A DNA stretch of 64,000 nt from NCBI GenBank assembly GCA_013150955.1, contig JAADJD010000005.1, forward strand, positions 61,470 to 125,469, in the 5' to 3' direction. Position 1 is the first letter of the stretch. Each line of letters starts with the position of its first letter. The notes beneath the pieces are model-generated. The model saw only the letters and a program-made list of their open reading frames with translations. It ran no database searches and was not told the DNA's origin. The position numbers were made by a program, and so were the translations under genes. Below, one piece after another: positions 17,097-27,287 of this stretch. Source of the stretch: Calditrichota bacterium. GTDB lineage: Bacteria > Calditrichota > Calditrichia > RBG-13-44-9 > J042.

Positions 17097-18241
17097 ATAC
17101 CGCTCCTGATTAATGTGAGCATATTTCGATTAACCTGGTATTGATGGTCGATTACCTCCGTTAAGAAAAACGCGCCGCCCCTGGGCCTGAGAGAGGTTTC
17201 CAGAATGTCCTGCTTAAAATACAAAAAGGTGCTCAGCCCCTGCGGGGACAAATCGTCGATCCAGGCACTGGCCAGTTGTACCAGCGTGGCCAGGGTATAC
17301 CCGGTGTAAAAAGAGCAGCTCAGGATAGGGCGAATGCCCCGTTGTTGTACCCGTTTGATGAGCTGGTAGGTGGTGCTGAGTTCCCCAAAAAACTCCGGTT
17401 TAAAAACGATCGCCTGCACACCGGGCAACAGCATTTTTTCCACATCCCGGGCCTCCCCGATGGATTCATCCAGGGCCACCGGGATACCAGTTGCCTCGTA
17501 AAATTGGGGGACCATCCGGGGATCTCTCAGGGGTTCTTCGATGTACTCGATGTTCAACGGGGCCACGGCTTTTCCGAAGGCAATGGCCGCCTCCAGCTCC
17601 CAGCGGCGATTGGCATCCAGCCGCAGCTGAATCTGATCCCCCAGCGCCGATCGAATGTCCTCCAGCAGGCGAATTTCCTGTCGGAACGGTTTTCGGCCAA
17701 CCTTGATTTTAATTGCCGGATATCCTTCTTCCCGGAACGTCATGCAGCGAAAAACCGCCTGTTCATTCAGATCGTTCAACAGGGCGTTTGTCGGTATCCG
17801 CAGGTGGGGTTTTCCGTTCCAGATGTGCGACAGCGGTGTGTCGTGTTGCTGGCACAACAGGTGGAGAAATGCCTGATCCAGTGCAAATCGAATGAGAGGC
17901 GAAACGGGCACTTTCCATTTCCAGTGAATGGGAAACATATCGCTGGTGCGCTGGAAAAGGTTGATATCCCCGCTGTGGATCATCTGCAGCGTCAGCAAAA
18001 GCTCCAGGCGAATCTGATAGCCAATCTGGGGATGAAAGCCAGGCAGATAGGAGACTTCTCCCAGCCCCCGTCGACCCTCGGCATCCTCCAGTTCAATAAA
18101 AAATCCATGACGAACTCGCATCCGTTTAACCGAATATTGCAATTGCCGCAGCAAAGGCAGTCGATACGCATATAGCCGCACGTGTTGAATGGTGGAGCGA
18201 GCGATAAACGCCTGTGATCGTGTTGAATGGGACGATGGCAT
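17093..18241 (-). CDS. menC: o-Succinylbenzoate synthase
   Basis: This 382-residue enolase-superfamily enzyme dehydrates SHCHC to o-succinylbenzoate. The expected residues are present: KIKVG (catalytic Lys pair region), RLDANRRW, YIEEPLRD, ALDESIGE (three Mg-binding acids) and the Lys in VFKPEF. It is translationally coupled to menE through ATGA. A GGGTGG ribosome site precedes the ATG. Confidence 0.92.
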   Translation of the reverse strand: MPSSHSTRSQAFIARSTIQHVRLYAYRLPLLRQLQYSVKRMRVRHGFFIELEDAEGRRGLGEVSYLPGFHPQIGYQIRLELLLTLQMIHSGDINLFQRTSDMFPIHWKWKVPVSPLIRFALDQAFLHLLCQQHDTPLSHIWNGKPHLRIPTNALLNDLNEQAVFRCMTFREEGYPAIKIKVGRKPFRQEIRLLEDIRSALGDQIQLRLDANRRWELEAAIAFGKAVAPLNIEYIEEPLRDPRMVPQFYEATGIPVALDESIGEARDVEKMLLPGVQAIVFKPEFFGELSTTYQLIKRVQQRGIRPILSCSFYTGYTLATLVQLASAWIDDLSPQGLSTFLYFKQDILETSLRPRGGAFFLTEVIDHQYQVNRNMLTLIRSGI

Positions 18242-18438
18242 CCGTTACCACCCTTTTCCTATTCTTTGAATGGACTGAGGGCTACCGGGCACCGGGAAGA
18301 TCCTGATTCCCATTCTCAGAAATCACCGCAACCAGTGATTCGCTTCTTTTAAACGGCGGTTATCCGGGTAAAATGCCTGTTCCCGGAACCCTGCCTGAGC
18401 GGGTTGTTTCCCGGTGACTCGATTGATTGGGCACCTCC

Positions 18439-18462
18439 TGGATTGGCATAAGGGCCAATCCA
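18439..18462 (-). other. Hairpin in the menA-menC gap
   Basis: TGGATTGG and CCAATCCA form a perfect 8-bp stem with an 8-base loop in the 291-bp gap. There is no T-run, so it is not a standard terminator. It may modulate expression of menC and menE relative to menA. Nothing else is recognised in this gap. Confidence 0.3.
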
Positions 18463-18532
18463 CACATTGTATGTCAATCCGTTCCGTTTTTATGCCAGGT
18501 GAACCGTCTTGAAGGTGAAAAAGATTTTTTCA

Positions 18533-19444
18533 TCATCCCGGCAGAATCCATCCAATGGAAAACAGGAGACTGTATATGAATACCATTTTTCCAGTGCGTG
18601 CAAGGGTTTGATTGAGCACTGCGGGATCATTGAAGTTAAAAACGGTCTTGATTTCACCAATTGCCGGGATGAGGATGAGAATAGCCAGGATACTGAAGTA
18701 ATGGGTGTGCAGGGTCATGGACAGATACACGGGCAGGAAAGCCGCAACCAGGATGCAGAACACATATTCCCACTGGGCAAAATGTTTGCCGAAGCGAACC
18801 GCCAGGGTTTTCTTACCCACTTCTCGATCGGTGTCGATGTCGCGCAGATTGTTCACCGTGAGCAGGGCGGTGGAGAGGAGTCCGGGCGCCAGGCCTGCAA
18901 TGGCCACCTCCGGGGTTAGCGTTAGCGCCTGCACGTAATACGTCCCCCCGACAGCCACCGGGCCAAAGAAAATGAGCACGAAAATATCCCCCAGCCCGTT
19001 GTAGCCCAGTGGGTACGGGCCACCGGTGTACAGAATACCGAACAGTATGGAAAGTAGCCCGATGATCAGGATGGGAATGCCCCCGCGCCAGATGAGATAG
19101 GTGCCAATGACAAAGGCCAGGAAAAAGGTGAATACAAAGGCGCGTTTCATGGTGGTCGGGGCGATCAGTCCAGCCTGAGTCACCCGCAATGGGCCCAGCC
19201 GTCCCTGTTGATCCGCCCCTTTCAGATAATCGTAATAATCATTGGCCAGGTTGGTGCCAATCTGAATAAGAACGGCACCCACCAGTGCGGCCAGTGCGGC
19301 CAGCCAGTGGAATTTCCCGTCGGCATAGGCCATTGCGGTTCCCATCAATACCGGGGCAACGGATGCCCACAGCGTTTTGGGACGTGCCGCCAGCCACCAG
19401 ACTTTCCAGCGGGGTAACGCCGTTTGTGTATTCACCATTTCCAT
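18533..19444 (-). CDS. menA: DHNA polyprenyltransferase
   Basis: This 303-residue integral membrane prenyltransferase of the UbiA family attaches the isoprenoid side chain to 1,4-dihydroxy-2-naphthoate. The two Asp-rich motifs are visible: NLANDYYDYLKGAD (about 66-79) and NNLRDIDTDREVGKKTLAVR (about 196-215). About eight to nine hydrophobic helices are predicted by eye. It lies between menC and menB in the same operon. Confidence 0.94.
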   Translation of the reverse strand: MEMVNTQTALPRWKVWWLAARPKTLWASVAPVLMGTAMAYADGKFHWLAALAALVGAVLIQIGTNLANDYYDYLKGADQQGRLGPLRVTQAGLIAPTTMKRAFVFTFFLAFVIGTYLIWRGGIPILIIGLLSILFGILYTGGPYPLGYNGLGDIFVLIFFGPVAVGGTYYVQALTLTPEVAIAGLAPGLLSTALLTVNNLRDIDTDREVGKKTLAVRFGKHFAQWEYVFCILVAAFLPVYLSMTLHTHYFSILAILILIPAIGEIKTVFNFNDPAVLNQTLARTGKMVFIYSLLFSIGWILPG

Positions 19445-19561
19445 CGGTCTTCCTGGATCGATTCAAACATACCTCCCGGGGGCTTTCACCACCCGGGAGG
19501 ATAATTTATCATTCAAAAAGGAATTACCCAACAGGTAGCGGTAGATTTTTTCTTTATCGCA

Positions 19562-20383
19562 TCAGGGACGCCGGGGGAACCGGGAAAAATCGGGTTTGCG
19601 CTTTTCCAGAAAAGCATTCCGGCCTTCCTGTCCTTCTTCCGTCTGATAAAAGAGCATGGTGGCACATCCTGCCAGTTCCTGCAATCCCGCCTGCCCATCG
19701 CAATCGGCATTCAGCGCCGCCTTCAAGCAGCGAATGGCGGTAGGGGAGTTGGCCAAAATTTCTTTGGCCCATTTGATGGTTTCTTCTTCCAGCTTTTCCA
19801 GAGGCACCACGGTATTTACCAGTCCCATTTCCAGCGCTTCCTGAGCGGTATACTGGCGGCACAGGAACCAGATTTCCCGCGCCTTTTTCTGGCCCACCAC
19901 GCGTGCCAGGTAGCTGGCACCGTACCCTCCATCGAAGGAGCCGACCCGCGGGCCGGTCTGGCCAAAAATGGCATTGTCAGCAGCGATGGTCAGATCGCAC
20001 AGCAGGTGCAGGACATGTCCCCCGCCAATGGCATACCCGGCAACCATGGCGATAACCGGTTTCGGGCAGGTGCGAATTTGCCGCTGAAAATCCAGCACAT
20101 TTAACCGGTGAATGCCTTTCTCATCCACATAACCGGCATCGCCGCGGACTTTTTGATCCCCACCGGAACAAAAGGCCTTGGTGCCTTTCCCGGTCAGAAT
20201 GATCACCCCAATTTGCTCATCATCGCGGGCATCGGCCAGCGCCTGGGACATTTCCATTACCGTCAGTGGACGAAACGCATTGCGCACTTCCGGGCGATTG
20301 ATGGTGATCTTGGCGATTCCCTCTGCCTTGTGATACTCGATGTCGGTAAATTTTCCGGCTTCTACCCAATTCACAGTACTCAT
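19562..20383 (-). CDS. menB: DHNA-CoA synthase
   Basis: This 273-residue crotonase-family enzyme closes the second ring of the naphthoate from o-succinylbenzoyl-CoA. Conserved segments include [37 protein letters not shown] and [18 protein letters not shown], typical of MenB. The length matches the family. A strong AGGAGG ribosome site lies upstream of the ATG. It overlaps no neighbour but is spaced closely with menH upstream. Confidence 0.95.
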   Translation of the reverse strand: MSTVNWVEAGKFTDIEYHKAEGIAKITINRPEVRNAFRPLTVMEMSQALADARDDEQIGVIILTGKGTKAFCSGGDQKVRGDAGYVDEKGIHRLNVLDFQRQIRTCPKPVIAMVAGYAIGGGHVLHLLCDLTIAADNAIFGQTGPRVGSFDGGYGASYLARVVGQKKAREIWFLCRQYTAQEALEMGLVNTVVPLEKLEEETIKWAKEILANSPTAIRCLKAALNADCDGQAGLQELAGCATMLFYQTEEGQEGRNAFLEKRKPDFSRFPRRP

Positions 20384-20423
20384 GTGTTCCTCCTATGATT
20401 GCTTATGTGTTTGTTGTATGATT

Positions 20424-21269
20424 TTATTCGAGGGGGTGGTGTAAAAAGTCCAGGATTGCCTGTACAAAGGCGTCGGGATTTTCTCGGTGTATGTTGTGTC
20501 CACATCCAGCAATGACCTTTACGCTGCATTTAGGTGCCATCCTGACCATTTCCTCCGAAATGGCTCTAAATTTAGGGTCTTTTTCGCCGGTCAACAATAA
20601 TAAAGGTTTTTTCAATGTGGGGAGGTGTTCCCACAGGGAAGGCTGCACCCCGGTGCCCATGCCCCGTAACACGTGAGCCAGCCATTCCGGACGGTTGTTC
20701 AGGCGCTGGCGGAAAAGGGCATCGAATGATGGATGGTGTTTCAGCGTGCGGAAGAGGGGCTGGTTGTACCATTTTTCCAGAAAGCGAGGGAAGGGTTCCC
20801 GTTCCAGCTGGCGGGCCCAGTGCTCATCCCACTGGCGGCGCTGGTGCCGTTCCGATGCGGTTCGCAGCCCCGGGGAGGCCGATTCCAGGACGATGGCCCG
20901 AAACAGATCGGGATAATGCACGGCCAGGTACAGTGCCAGACGCCCGCCCAGGGAGTATCCGATCAACACCACCGGGCTTTCAGAAGCGGTGCCAATCCAT
21001 TGAGCCAGGGCCGCTGCCACACGGGGCATGGTAAAACAACGAGCATGGCCCGCTGGTGTGACCTCGGTTTTCCCGTGACCGGGTAAATCCACCGCCAGCG
21101 TGCGGTACCTTTCGGGAAGGCGTTTGATCACATCTTCCCAGTCCAGATGACTTCCCAGAAAGCCATGAAAGAAGACCAGTGTGGGGTGGTGCGATCGTCC
21201 CTTTTCTCGAATGAAGAATCGATATCCACAGGGCGGTTGTTCGATAAGGGTGACGGATTCGGTTGCCAT
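20424..21269 (-). CDS. menH: SHCHC synthase (alpha/beta hydrolase)
   Basis: This 281-residue alpha/beta hydrolase has FFHGFLGSHLDWE near residue 35, the nucleophile elbow GYSLGGRLAL (Ser near 105), and a C-terminal His in GCGHNIHRENPD. It removes pyruvate from SEPHCHC to give SHCHC. Position between menD and menB strongly supports MenH over other hydrolases. It starts 15 bp after the menD stop. Confidence 0.9.
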   Translation of the reverse strand: MATESVTLIEQPPCGYRFFIREKGRSHHPTLVFFHGFLGSHLDWEDVIKRLPERYRTLAVDLPGHGKTEVTPAGHARCFTMPRVAAALAQWIGTASESPVVLIGYSLGGRLALYLAVHYPDLFRAIVLESASPGLRTASERHQRRQWDEHWARQLEREPFPRFLEKWYNQPLFRTLKHHPSFDALFRQRLNNRPEWLAHVLRGMGTGVQPSLWEHLPTLKKPLLLLTGEKDPKFRAISEEMVRMAPKCSVKVIAGCGHNIHRENPDAFVQAILDFLHHPLE

Positions 21270-21284
21270 GCTTATTCCGTGTTT

Positions 21285-23039
21285 TTACCGCTCCTTTTCC
21301 AGCTGTTCGATGAATTGCCGGACGCGTTCCTGCAGCTGGCGGTAATCGGTGTGTTGGGTCTCCACCTCGATGATGCAGGAATTCTTGCTTTGCAGCGCAT
21401 CGGTGTATGCCTGTTCAAATGCGGCCGGGGTGGTGGGCTTTTGATAGTCCAATCCAAAGAATTCGGCCAGTTTTTGAAAGGTTAATTCATGGGGCGTCAG
21501 GAAAAAGCGTTCGAACACATCCGGGAACTGTGCAATGGGCAGGAATTGAAAGATCCCCCCACCGTGATTGTTGATAACGACCAAGATGATCGGATGGGGG
21601 AGGCGAACCAGCAGGGCTAACGCGTTCATGTCGTGGATCAGCGCCAGATCTCCCAGAAGGAGCGTAACCGGCCGACGGGCTCCAGCGGCGTATCCCGTGG
21701 CGGTGGCGATCAGGCCATCGATGCCACTGGCGCCGCGGTTCCCCTCTACGGGCAGGCACTTTCCTGCCGGTGGGGCGAACATGTCCAGGTCGCGGATGGG
21801 CATGCTGTTTCCCACGAACAGGGCGTGTTCCGGGGGAATTCGTTCGGCAATCACACGGGCTACTGCCACTTCGCTCAGGGTGTCGGTCGCAAGGGATTTT
21901 TGCAGAAATTGATCAATGGTCTGCGAATGGTTTTTCAGCCAATCCAGTATTGGGGACGGCCGTACCGGGATTTCCGTCTGAAACAGCCGGTCAACAAAGA
22001 GCTCGATGGAGGCCTGTAGCCGCAGGGTGATTCGATGGGCAGGATCCTGCCGTTCCGGCCCGGCTGCAACGTGAATGTATTGCTGTGGCGGATATGCCTC
22101 CAGCCACTGCAGGAAACGCCTGGAGGTCACCGGTCGACCAATATGAAGAATGGTGTCGATCCTCAGCTTCCGTTGCAGCGGTCGGGAATGAAGCAGCTGG
22201 TCAAAATAAAAGATGATGGGCCATTGATTGCCAGCCAGTCGGTAACCGGATCGGATGTCTGCAAAAACCGGCCAGTTCAGGCGCGTGATGAGTTTGCTCA
22301 GGGCAGGATTGGGATTGGGATGTCCCGTCCAGCCCAGCACCACCAGTCCCCGTCGCGCCCGAAGCAAAGCCGTTTTCACCTGCCGAATGTCGTCATCCGA
22401 CGGCACCGGAGGCGCGGGGCGATAACGCGTGTACGGTTGCTCTCCGGTTTCCCACTGCAGAAGGGGACGCAAGTACCGCGCCGGAATTTTCTGAGGTGTG
22501 GGAGCCAGAGGTTCCCGAAACATGCAGTTCAGGTGAACGGGGCCCGGGTGGTGTCCCACCGCACGGTACCAGAGCTGATCCACCGTGGTCAGGACCACCG
22601 TTGGAGGAATGTGCAAATCCGGAGCCGGCAGGTCGAATGACCAGCGAACGTAATGGGAATACAGTCCGGGCTGTAAAATGGTTTGATTGGCCCCGGTTTC
22701 CCGAAGCTCCGGAGGACGATCCGCGGTAAGGACGATGAGGGGAATTCCCTCCTGTGAGGCTTCGATAATGGCCGGCAGGTAGTTGGCCGTTGCGGTGCCG
22801 GAGGTGCAAATCAAGGCCGCTGGTTTGCCGGTCGCCCGCGCGTATCCCAGCGCGTGAAAAGCCGCTCCTCGTTCGTCGTAGGCAATAAGGTGACGTACCC
22901 GTGCATTTCGGGCCACTGCCACCGTCAAAGGAGTGGAACGGGAGCCCGGAGAGATGATGAAATAGTCCACACCCAGACGCCGGAGTTCTTCAACAATCAG
23001 ACTGCCCCAAATGGTGTTAATGTTTGCCCGATCAATCAC
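21285..23039 (-). CDS. menD: SEPHCHC synthase (ThDP enzyme)
   Basis: This 584-residue thiamine diphosphate enzyme joins isochorismate and 2-oxoglutarate. Visible are SPGSRSTPLTVAVARN at the N-terminus, CTSGTATANYLPA, the VGNSMPIRDLDMF and GNRGASGIDGLIATATG segments, and the cofactor region VINNHGGGIFQFLP. The start is a GTG with AAGGAG seven bases upstream. It lies between menF and menH in the men operon. Confidence 0.95.
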   Translation of the reverse strand: MIDRANINTIWGSLIVEELRRLGVDYFIISPGSRSTPLTVAVARNARVRHLIAYDERGAAFHALGYARATGKPAALICTSGTATANYLPAIIEASQEGIPLIVLTADRPPELRETGANQTILQPGLYSHYVRWSFDLPAPDLHIPPTVVLTTVDQLWYRAVGHHPGPVHLNCMFREPLAPTPQKIPARYLRPLLQWETGEQPYTRYRPAPPVPSDDDIRQVKTALLRARRGLVVLGWTGHPNPNPALSKLITRLNWPVFADIRSGYRLAGNQWPIIFYFDQLLHSRPLQRKLRIDTILHIGRPVTSRRFLQWLEAYPPQQYIHVAAGPERQDPAHRITLRLQASIELFVDRLFQTEIPVRPSPILDWLKNHSQTIDQFLQKSLATDTLSEVAVARVIAERIPPEHALFVGNSMPIRDLDMFAPPAGKCLPVEGNRGASGIDGLIATATGYAAGARRPVTLLLGDLALIHDMNALALLVRLPHPIILVVINNHGGGIFQFLPIAQFPDVFERFFLTPHELTFQKLAEFFGLDYQKPTTPAAFEQAYTDALQSKNSCIIEVETQHTDYRQLQERVRQFIEQLEKER

Positions 23040-23262
23040 CTCGGCTCCTTTTTCGGTTCCCCGCGAAGGGTTAAAAATAGAGCATGACGGGAAAAATCAA
23101 AAGGGTTTTTCCAAAACGGATAGTTTGCCTGCGCGATCTCTGGTAGTAAGAATACCGGACAATTCTGCCCGTCTCCTGACCGATTCATCCTGTTGGTGGG
23201 TGTCTACCTTGGGGAAAATCATTTGCGGGATACTTCCCGGGGGAAAGAACACCGGGCCGCGG

Positions 23263-24681
23263 TTACTGTTTCCCGTTCATCCGCTGGACGATGGTCAGGA
23301 AATTGCTGATCTTGTTTTCGATTTCCTCCCATTCGTTCTCTGCGGTGGAGCCCTCAACGATTCCCGCCCCGGAGTACAGGTGCAGCCGGTGATCTTCGAT
23401 GAGGCCCGTCCGGATGGCCACCGCAAATTCCGCTTCGTTCTGGCTGATCCATCCCACGGGTGCGGCGTACCAGCCGCGCTGGAAGGGCTCCAGATTTTCA
23501 ATTTCCATTTCTGAGTTCAGGGTGGGATATCCTCCCACAGCGGGTGTGGGATGCAACCGGGAAATGATCTGGGCATCGGATACGTCGGGACGCAATTGAC
23601 CGCGCAGTTTTTTGCACAGGTGTTGCACCCGGGTAAGTTTTAAGATGGAGATTTCGGGATCTACCTCATACCTTTCGCAGACGCTGGACAGCACCTCCTT
23701 AATGCTTTGTACCACGTAGTCGTGTTCCCGTAAGTCTTTGGAGGAGTTGAGGAGGGTTTCGGCCAGTTGGCGGTCTTCGGCTTCGGTGGTGCCCCGGGGA
23801 CGGGTTCCGGCGACTGCTTCGGTTTCGATGATGCGTCCCACCCGGCGGTAGAGCCGTTCCGGTGAAGCACCCAGGAAGGCCGATCCCGATACCGGTTGCA
23901 GGCAGAAGTGGTACGTTTCCGGCGAGGCCTGCGACAGGCGTTTGAGGATTTCCAGCGGGTGCAGATCCTCTTCGAACTCGAAAGTCGAGCGTCTGGCGAG
24001 CACAATCTTCTCAAAGCTGCCGGAACGAATCTTCTGCAGGGCCCGGGCAATCATTCGATTCCACCCCTCGTAACCGGGAGCATCCAGCCGGCGCCGGTAG
24101 CGGGGGACGGTGAAATCGATGTCGCTGTCGTTCCACACCACCGTTTCCAGAAAATCCAGCAGCTTTTCGATTTGTAGCGGCAGCGGCTCGCCGGGATGCA
24201 ATTTTAGATTTAATGCCAGAAAATATTGATCGTTTTCCCGGAAAACCTCCAGCTGCGGCAGTACAAACCAGTAGGCGCCAAAATCTGCCCAGAAAGGATC
24301 TTCGTTCAGGCGGGGGCTGAATTGAAATCCTCCCACATAGCGCATGCGGGGAAATTCCGCATCAAAGTGAGATTGAATTTGACGAAAAATGTGGGTGAAG
24401 CCTTCTCGAATGCGCCCCTGAATCACATCGGCCTGGCCAATGCCGGCCAGCTCAAATTGACCATCGCGATTACCCCAGTAGATGCAGGTGGACTGCCGTT
24501 GGTGCATGAGCCAGTTCAGCGGCTGCAGCGGTTCCAGCGGTAGCGTCACGCGATGAATGATGGGGCGGGTGATGTGTGTGGTTTGTCGCGAAAGTTGTTC
24601 CAGAAAGGTTTGAACCCGATGCTGCAGGACTTCCGTTGCCAGTGGCAGACGAATCCGAGACTCCTGTTTAGTTCCTATCAT
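23263..24681 (-). CDS. menF: Isochorismate synthase
   Basis: This 472-residue chorismate-utilising enzyme makes isochorismate for menaquinone. C-terminal signatures are KIVLARRSTFEF, FLGASPERL, ETEAVAGTRPRG, LHPTPAVGGYP and YSGAGIVEGSTAENEW. MenF or EntC-type function is favoured over anthranilate or PABA synthase because the gene heads the men operon. A 223-bp gap without recognised features separates it from menD. Confidence 0.92.
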   Translation of the reverse strand: MIGTKQESRIRLPLATEVLQHRVQTFLEQLSRQTTHITRPIIHRVTLPLEPLQPLNWLMHQRQSTCIYWGNRDGQFELAGIGQADVIQGRIREGFTHIFRQIQSHFDAEFPRMRYVGGFQFSPRLNEDPFWADFGAYWFVLPQLEVFRENDQYFLALNLKLHPGEPLPLQIEKLLDFLETVVWNDSDIDFTVPRYRRRLDAPGYEGWNRMIARALQKIRSGSFEKIVLARRSTFEFEEDLHPLEILKRLSQASPETYHFCLQPVSGSAFLGASPERLYRRVGRIIETEAVAGTRPRGTTEAEDRQLAETLLNSSKDLREHDYVVQSIKEVLSSVCERYEVDPEISILKLTRVQHLCKKLRGQLRPDVSDAQIISRLHPTPAVGGYPTLNSEMEIENLEPFQRGWYAAPVGWISQNEAEFAVAIRTGLIEDHRLHLYSGAGIVEGSTAENEWEEIENKISNFLTIVQRMNGKQ

Positions 24682-25311
24682 GCCCTTTACCGTTTGTTTT
24701 CTCCCGTGCCGTTATGTATGCTTCCTCATCCATCAAACCGGAATAATGTGGATGCTCTCGTTTCACGCCTCCTGACTCAAAATCGGTGCTGCCGTAATTA
24801 AAAGATTGAAATATTAATGAACGCTTTAATTCCCCTCGTATTTTCGGGAAGTCCAACCGCTCCATCGAACGCTTCTGTCCTTTCTTTTTTGAATAAATCG
24901 GTGAGGAATCCCACCGTTGATCCCTCCCCATACGGTTTTATCCGGCAATCTCTTACCCGGTGCATCCGTTGGAGGAGCGGGACGTTCATTTTATTTCTCA
25001 TCATGACCAATTTTTCAGTGTCCCGAATATGGTTTTGCGACGAATCCTGCTTTTCCTTCATCCATGTGAGTTGCCGGCTGTCTTTACCCGGCATCATCTG
25101 TCCGTTCCACCCAATCGAATCCACGTAAGGTAGACGCATCTTTGAATGTGTCCTTACATTCAGTTGATTTCATTCACCTGTGATGCCTGAAATGCCCGCA
25201 TTTTCACCGTCGTTAAAACATCCCACGCACATTCTGATCCGCCAGTGTGACTGAATTGGAAAATTTGAATATCCATTCGTACAGGTTCTTTTCAGATTGC
25301 AACATTTGCGA
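24682..25311. other. Intergenic region between menF and menG
   Basis: This 630-bp gap contains no convincing gene. An open frame of 113 codons on the minus strand (24798-25139) overlaps another frame and has no ribosome site or family resemblance. The region is richer in A and T near 24780-24840, where a menF promoter may lie. None of the palindromic elements is present. Confidence 0.6.
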
Positions 25312-26070
25312 TCACATCAACTTGTCGCCATAGTAAATGGTGGCCACACCAAAGGTTAAGGATTTGTAGCCAACGCGACTGAATCCCGCCTCGGTCATCA
25401 ATTGCGCAAACGACTCTCCGTAGGGAAAGGATTCGACCGTTTTGTTTAAATATTGATAAGCGTAGTGATCTCCAGAAATCCATCCCCCGATTCGCGGCAA
25501 AATATTCCGAAAATAAAACAGATATGCGTTCCGGACGATGGGTGATCGGGGCAGGGAGAATTCCAGTACCAGCGCACGCCCTCCAGGCTTCAAGACCCGG
25601 TACATTTCCCTCAGGCTCTGGGGGACATTTTCCACGTTCCGGATCCCAAACGCAATGGTCACCACGTGAAATTGATTGTCCGGAAACGGAATCCGGGTCG
25701 CATCTCCCACCTTCAATTCCACCACCTGATCCAGTTGATGTTCACGGATTTTTTGCTGGCCGATCTCCAGCATCCGTTCAGCAAGATCGATACCCACGGC
25801 CCGGAAAACCCGTGCACTTTTTTGAAACAGATAAATGATGACGTCGGCCGTTCCGGTGGCCAGATCCAGCACCTCCAGGCATTCCCCCTCCGGAAGAAAG
25901 CGGGCCAGTTTTTTCCGCCAGACCACATCCTGACCAAAGGAAAGCAAGCGGTTGAGTAGATCGTAGCGCTGGGCAATGCGGTCGAACATGCGCCACAATT
26001 CGTTCCGGGGGACTTCCGGTGTGGGGGAGGGTGAATATACCGATTGATCTAATTTTTCCATGGTTGCCAT
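25312..26070 (-). CDS. menG: Demethylmenaquinone methyltransferase
   Basis: This methyltransferase of about 252 residues belongs to the UbiE/MenG family and makes the last step of menaquinone synthesis with SAM. Key segments are FDRIAQRYDLLNRLLSFGQD, VLDLATGTADV (SAM motif I), VKVGDATRIPFPDN-like, and AFGIRNVEN with ALVLEFSLP. ATG 26070 is preferred because it has a GGTGGTG site upstream; an upstream TTG gives 263 residues. It is 630 bp upstream of menF and may be transcribed separately. Confidence 0.93.
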   Translation of the reverse strand: MATMEKLDQSVYSPSPTPEVPRNELWRMFDRIAQRYDLLNRLLSFGQDVVWRKKLARFLPEGECLEVLDLATGTADVIIYLFQKSARVFRAVGIDLAERMLEIGQQKIREHQLDQVVELKVGDATRIPFPDNQFHVVTIAFGIRNVENVPQSLREMYRVLKPGGRALVLEFSLPRSPIVRNAYLFYFRNILPRIGGWISGDHYAYQYLNKTVESFPYGESFAQLMTEAGFSRVGYKSLTFGVATIYYGDKLM

Positions 26071-26334
26071 CTGTTGATCACCACCGTATGGCTTCGTCAC
26101 CAAAATGCCCGGTTGTCAAACATCCCGTGCAATGTTCCGTTCCTTCACAAAGGACAAAATTTATGGAATTTAAAGCAATTCATCAAATGAATTATTTTTA
26201 AATCCGGGAACCTGAAAAAATAGGGCGTTGTAAATAAAAATTTATTTGATTGGGAAAATGATTTTCCTTACAAAAGGGGCGAATGGGAATCGGTTACCCG
26301 CTGATGCCCAACTTGCTGAATTCAAGTTGTATTA

Positions 26335-26670
26335 ACCCGGATTATGCCTTCGCCTACGAATGACACGGATGAACACCAATAGAAATAATAAACCCAAATA
26401 ATGCATTAAACCGCGAATCACACGAATGAAGCCAGAAAATTTTTGCAAAATCGCGAATAAACCCTGGAACACATTTTCATCCAGATATCATCCAGTGGAT
26501 TTTATTGTCTATATTCGTTTTAATTCGTGTCATTCGTAGGCTATTACCTAAACCGGGATAAAATGCACTGGATTCCATCGGAATGAAAATGTTTTCCCGG
26601 AAATATTCGCTATTTTGTTGATTCTTTTCGAATGCATTCGCGTGATTCGTGGGTTAACGCTTTATTTGGG
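26335..26670. repeat. Palindromic element with a second copy nested in it
   Basis: The outer copy (26335-26391 and 26558-26670, plus orientation) is flanked by ATTA (26331-26334, 26671-26674). A complete inverted copy (26392-26557) interrupts it and is flanked by ATAA (26388-26391, 26558-26561). Removing the inner copy and one ATAA restores a normal element centre. The right ATTA includes the stop codon of the minus-strand gene that follows. The rest of the gap (26071-26334) shows nothing recognised. Confidence 0.9.
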
Positions 26671-26671
26671 A

Positions 26672-27115
26672 TTAAGAATTTCTCCAGAAGACAATGCTGC
26701 TGGTAAGTAGCGCCACTGCCAGACTGTAATCCAGTGCCGAGACGCCCATCAGGAAATGAAGATCGCCTTCTGCCATGCGGGAAAGCGAGACACCCAGGGT
26801 AATCATGGCCGCCAGTTCAAAATAGAAGCGAGTGCGGTATGCCTGCCAGAAGCGTGGCCGCGACAGTTGATCGATGCGGGCCAGATTTTTACGGCAAACC
26901 GGCATAAATAAAAAGCGCGATTTAATCAGCCCGACCAGTATCCCAATTCCGATGGCAAGGGCCGGCACCTTCCAGTGGGGCTGGATGGCGTACGCCTGAA
27001 AAAGCAAATCGGTGGCCTTCAGAAGTAGCACAATGCCACCAATGTACCAGACCACCGCAGCCAGAATTTTTAATGTATTTTTAGAGACCATCATGACGTT
27101 CTTCCCATTTTTCAT
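26672..27115 (-). CDS. Membrane protein of unknown function
   Basis: This 147-residue protein has about four hydrophobic helices: ILAAVVWYIGGIVLLLKAT, VPALAIGIGILVGLI, FYFELAAMITLGVSL and YSLAVALLTSSIVFW. A basic loop (CRKNLARIDQLSRPRFWQAYRTR) lies between helices two and three. No family is recognised. An in-frame ATG nine codons in may be the true start. Its stop codon sits within the 4-bp target repeat of the adjacent palindromic element. Confidence 0.65.
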   Translation of the reverse strand: MKNGKNVMMVSKNTLKILAAVVWYIGGIVLLLKATDLLFQAYAIQPHWKVPALAIGIGILVGLIKSRFLFMPVCRKNLARIDQLSRPRFWQAYRTRFYFELAAMITLGVSLSRMAEGDLHFLMGVSALDYSLAVALLTSSIVFWRNS

Positions 27116-27287
27116 TCCGTCAGAGCAAATCGAGTCCCATCTAAAAGAGGCAAAATATGATAAAAAAGCCTTCCGCAGACAACTGAATTCTCACTTCTGT
27201 GGATGATTCGGAAGGGCTCAATTTTCTGCGGAAACCATCGATCCTGTTAAATGAAGCAAAAACAGGGATTCCGTTTAAGAAGCAACG

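Noticed and set aside
24798-25139. Minus-strand frame of 113 codons between menF and menG
   Set aside because: No ribosome site, composition unlike nearby genes and no recognisable domain.
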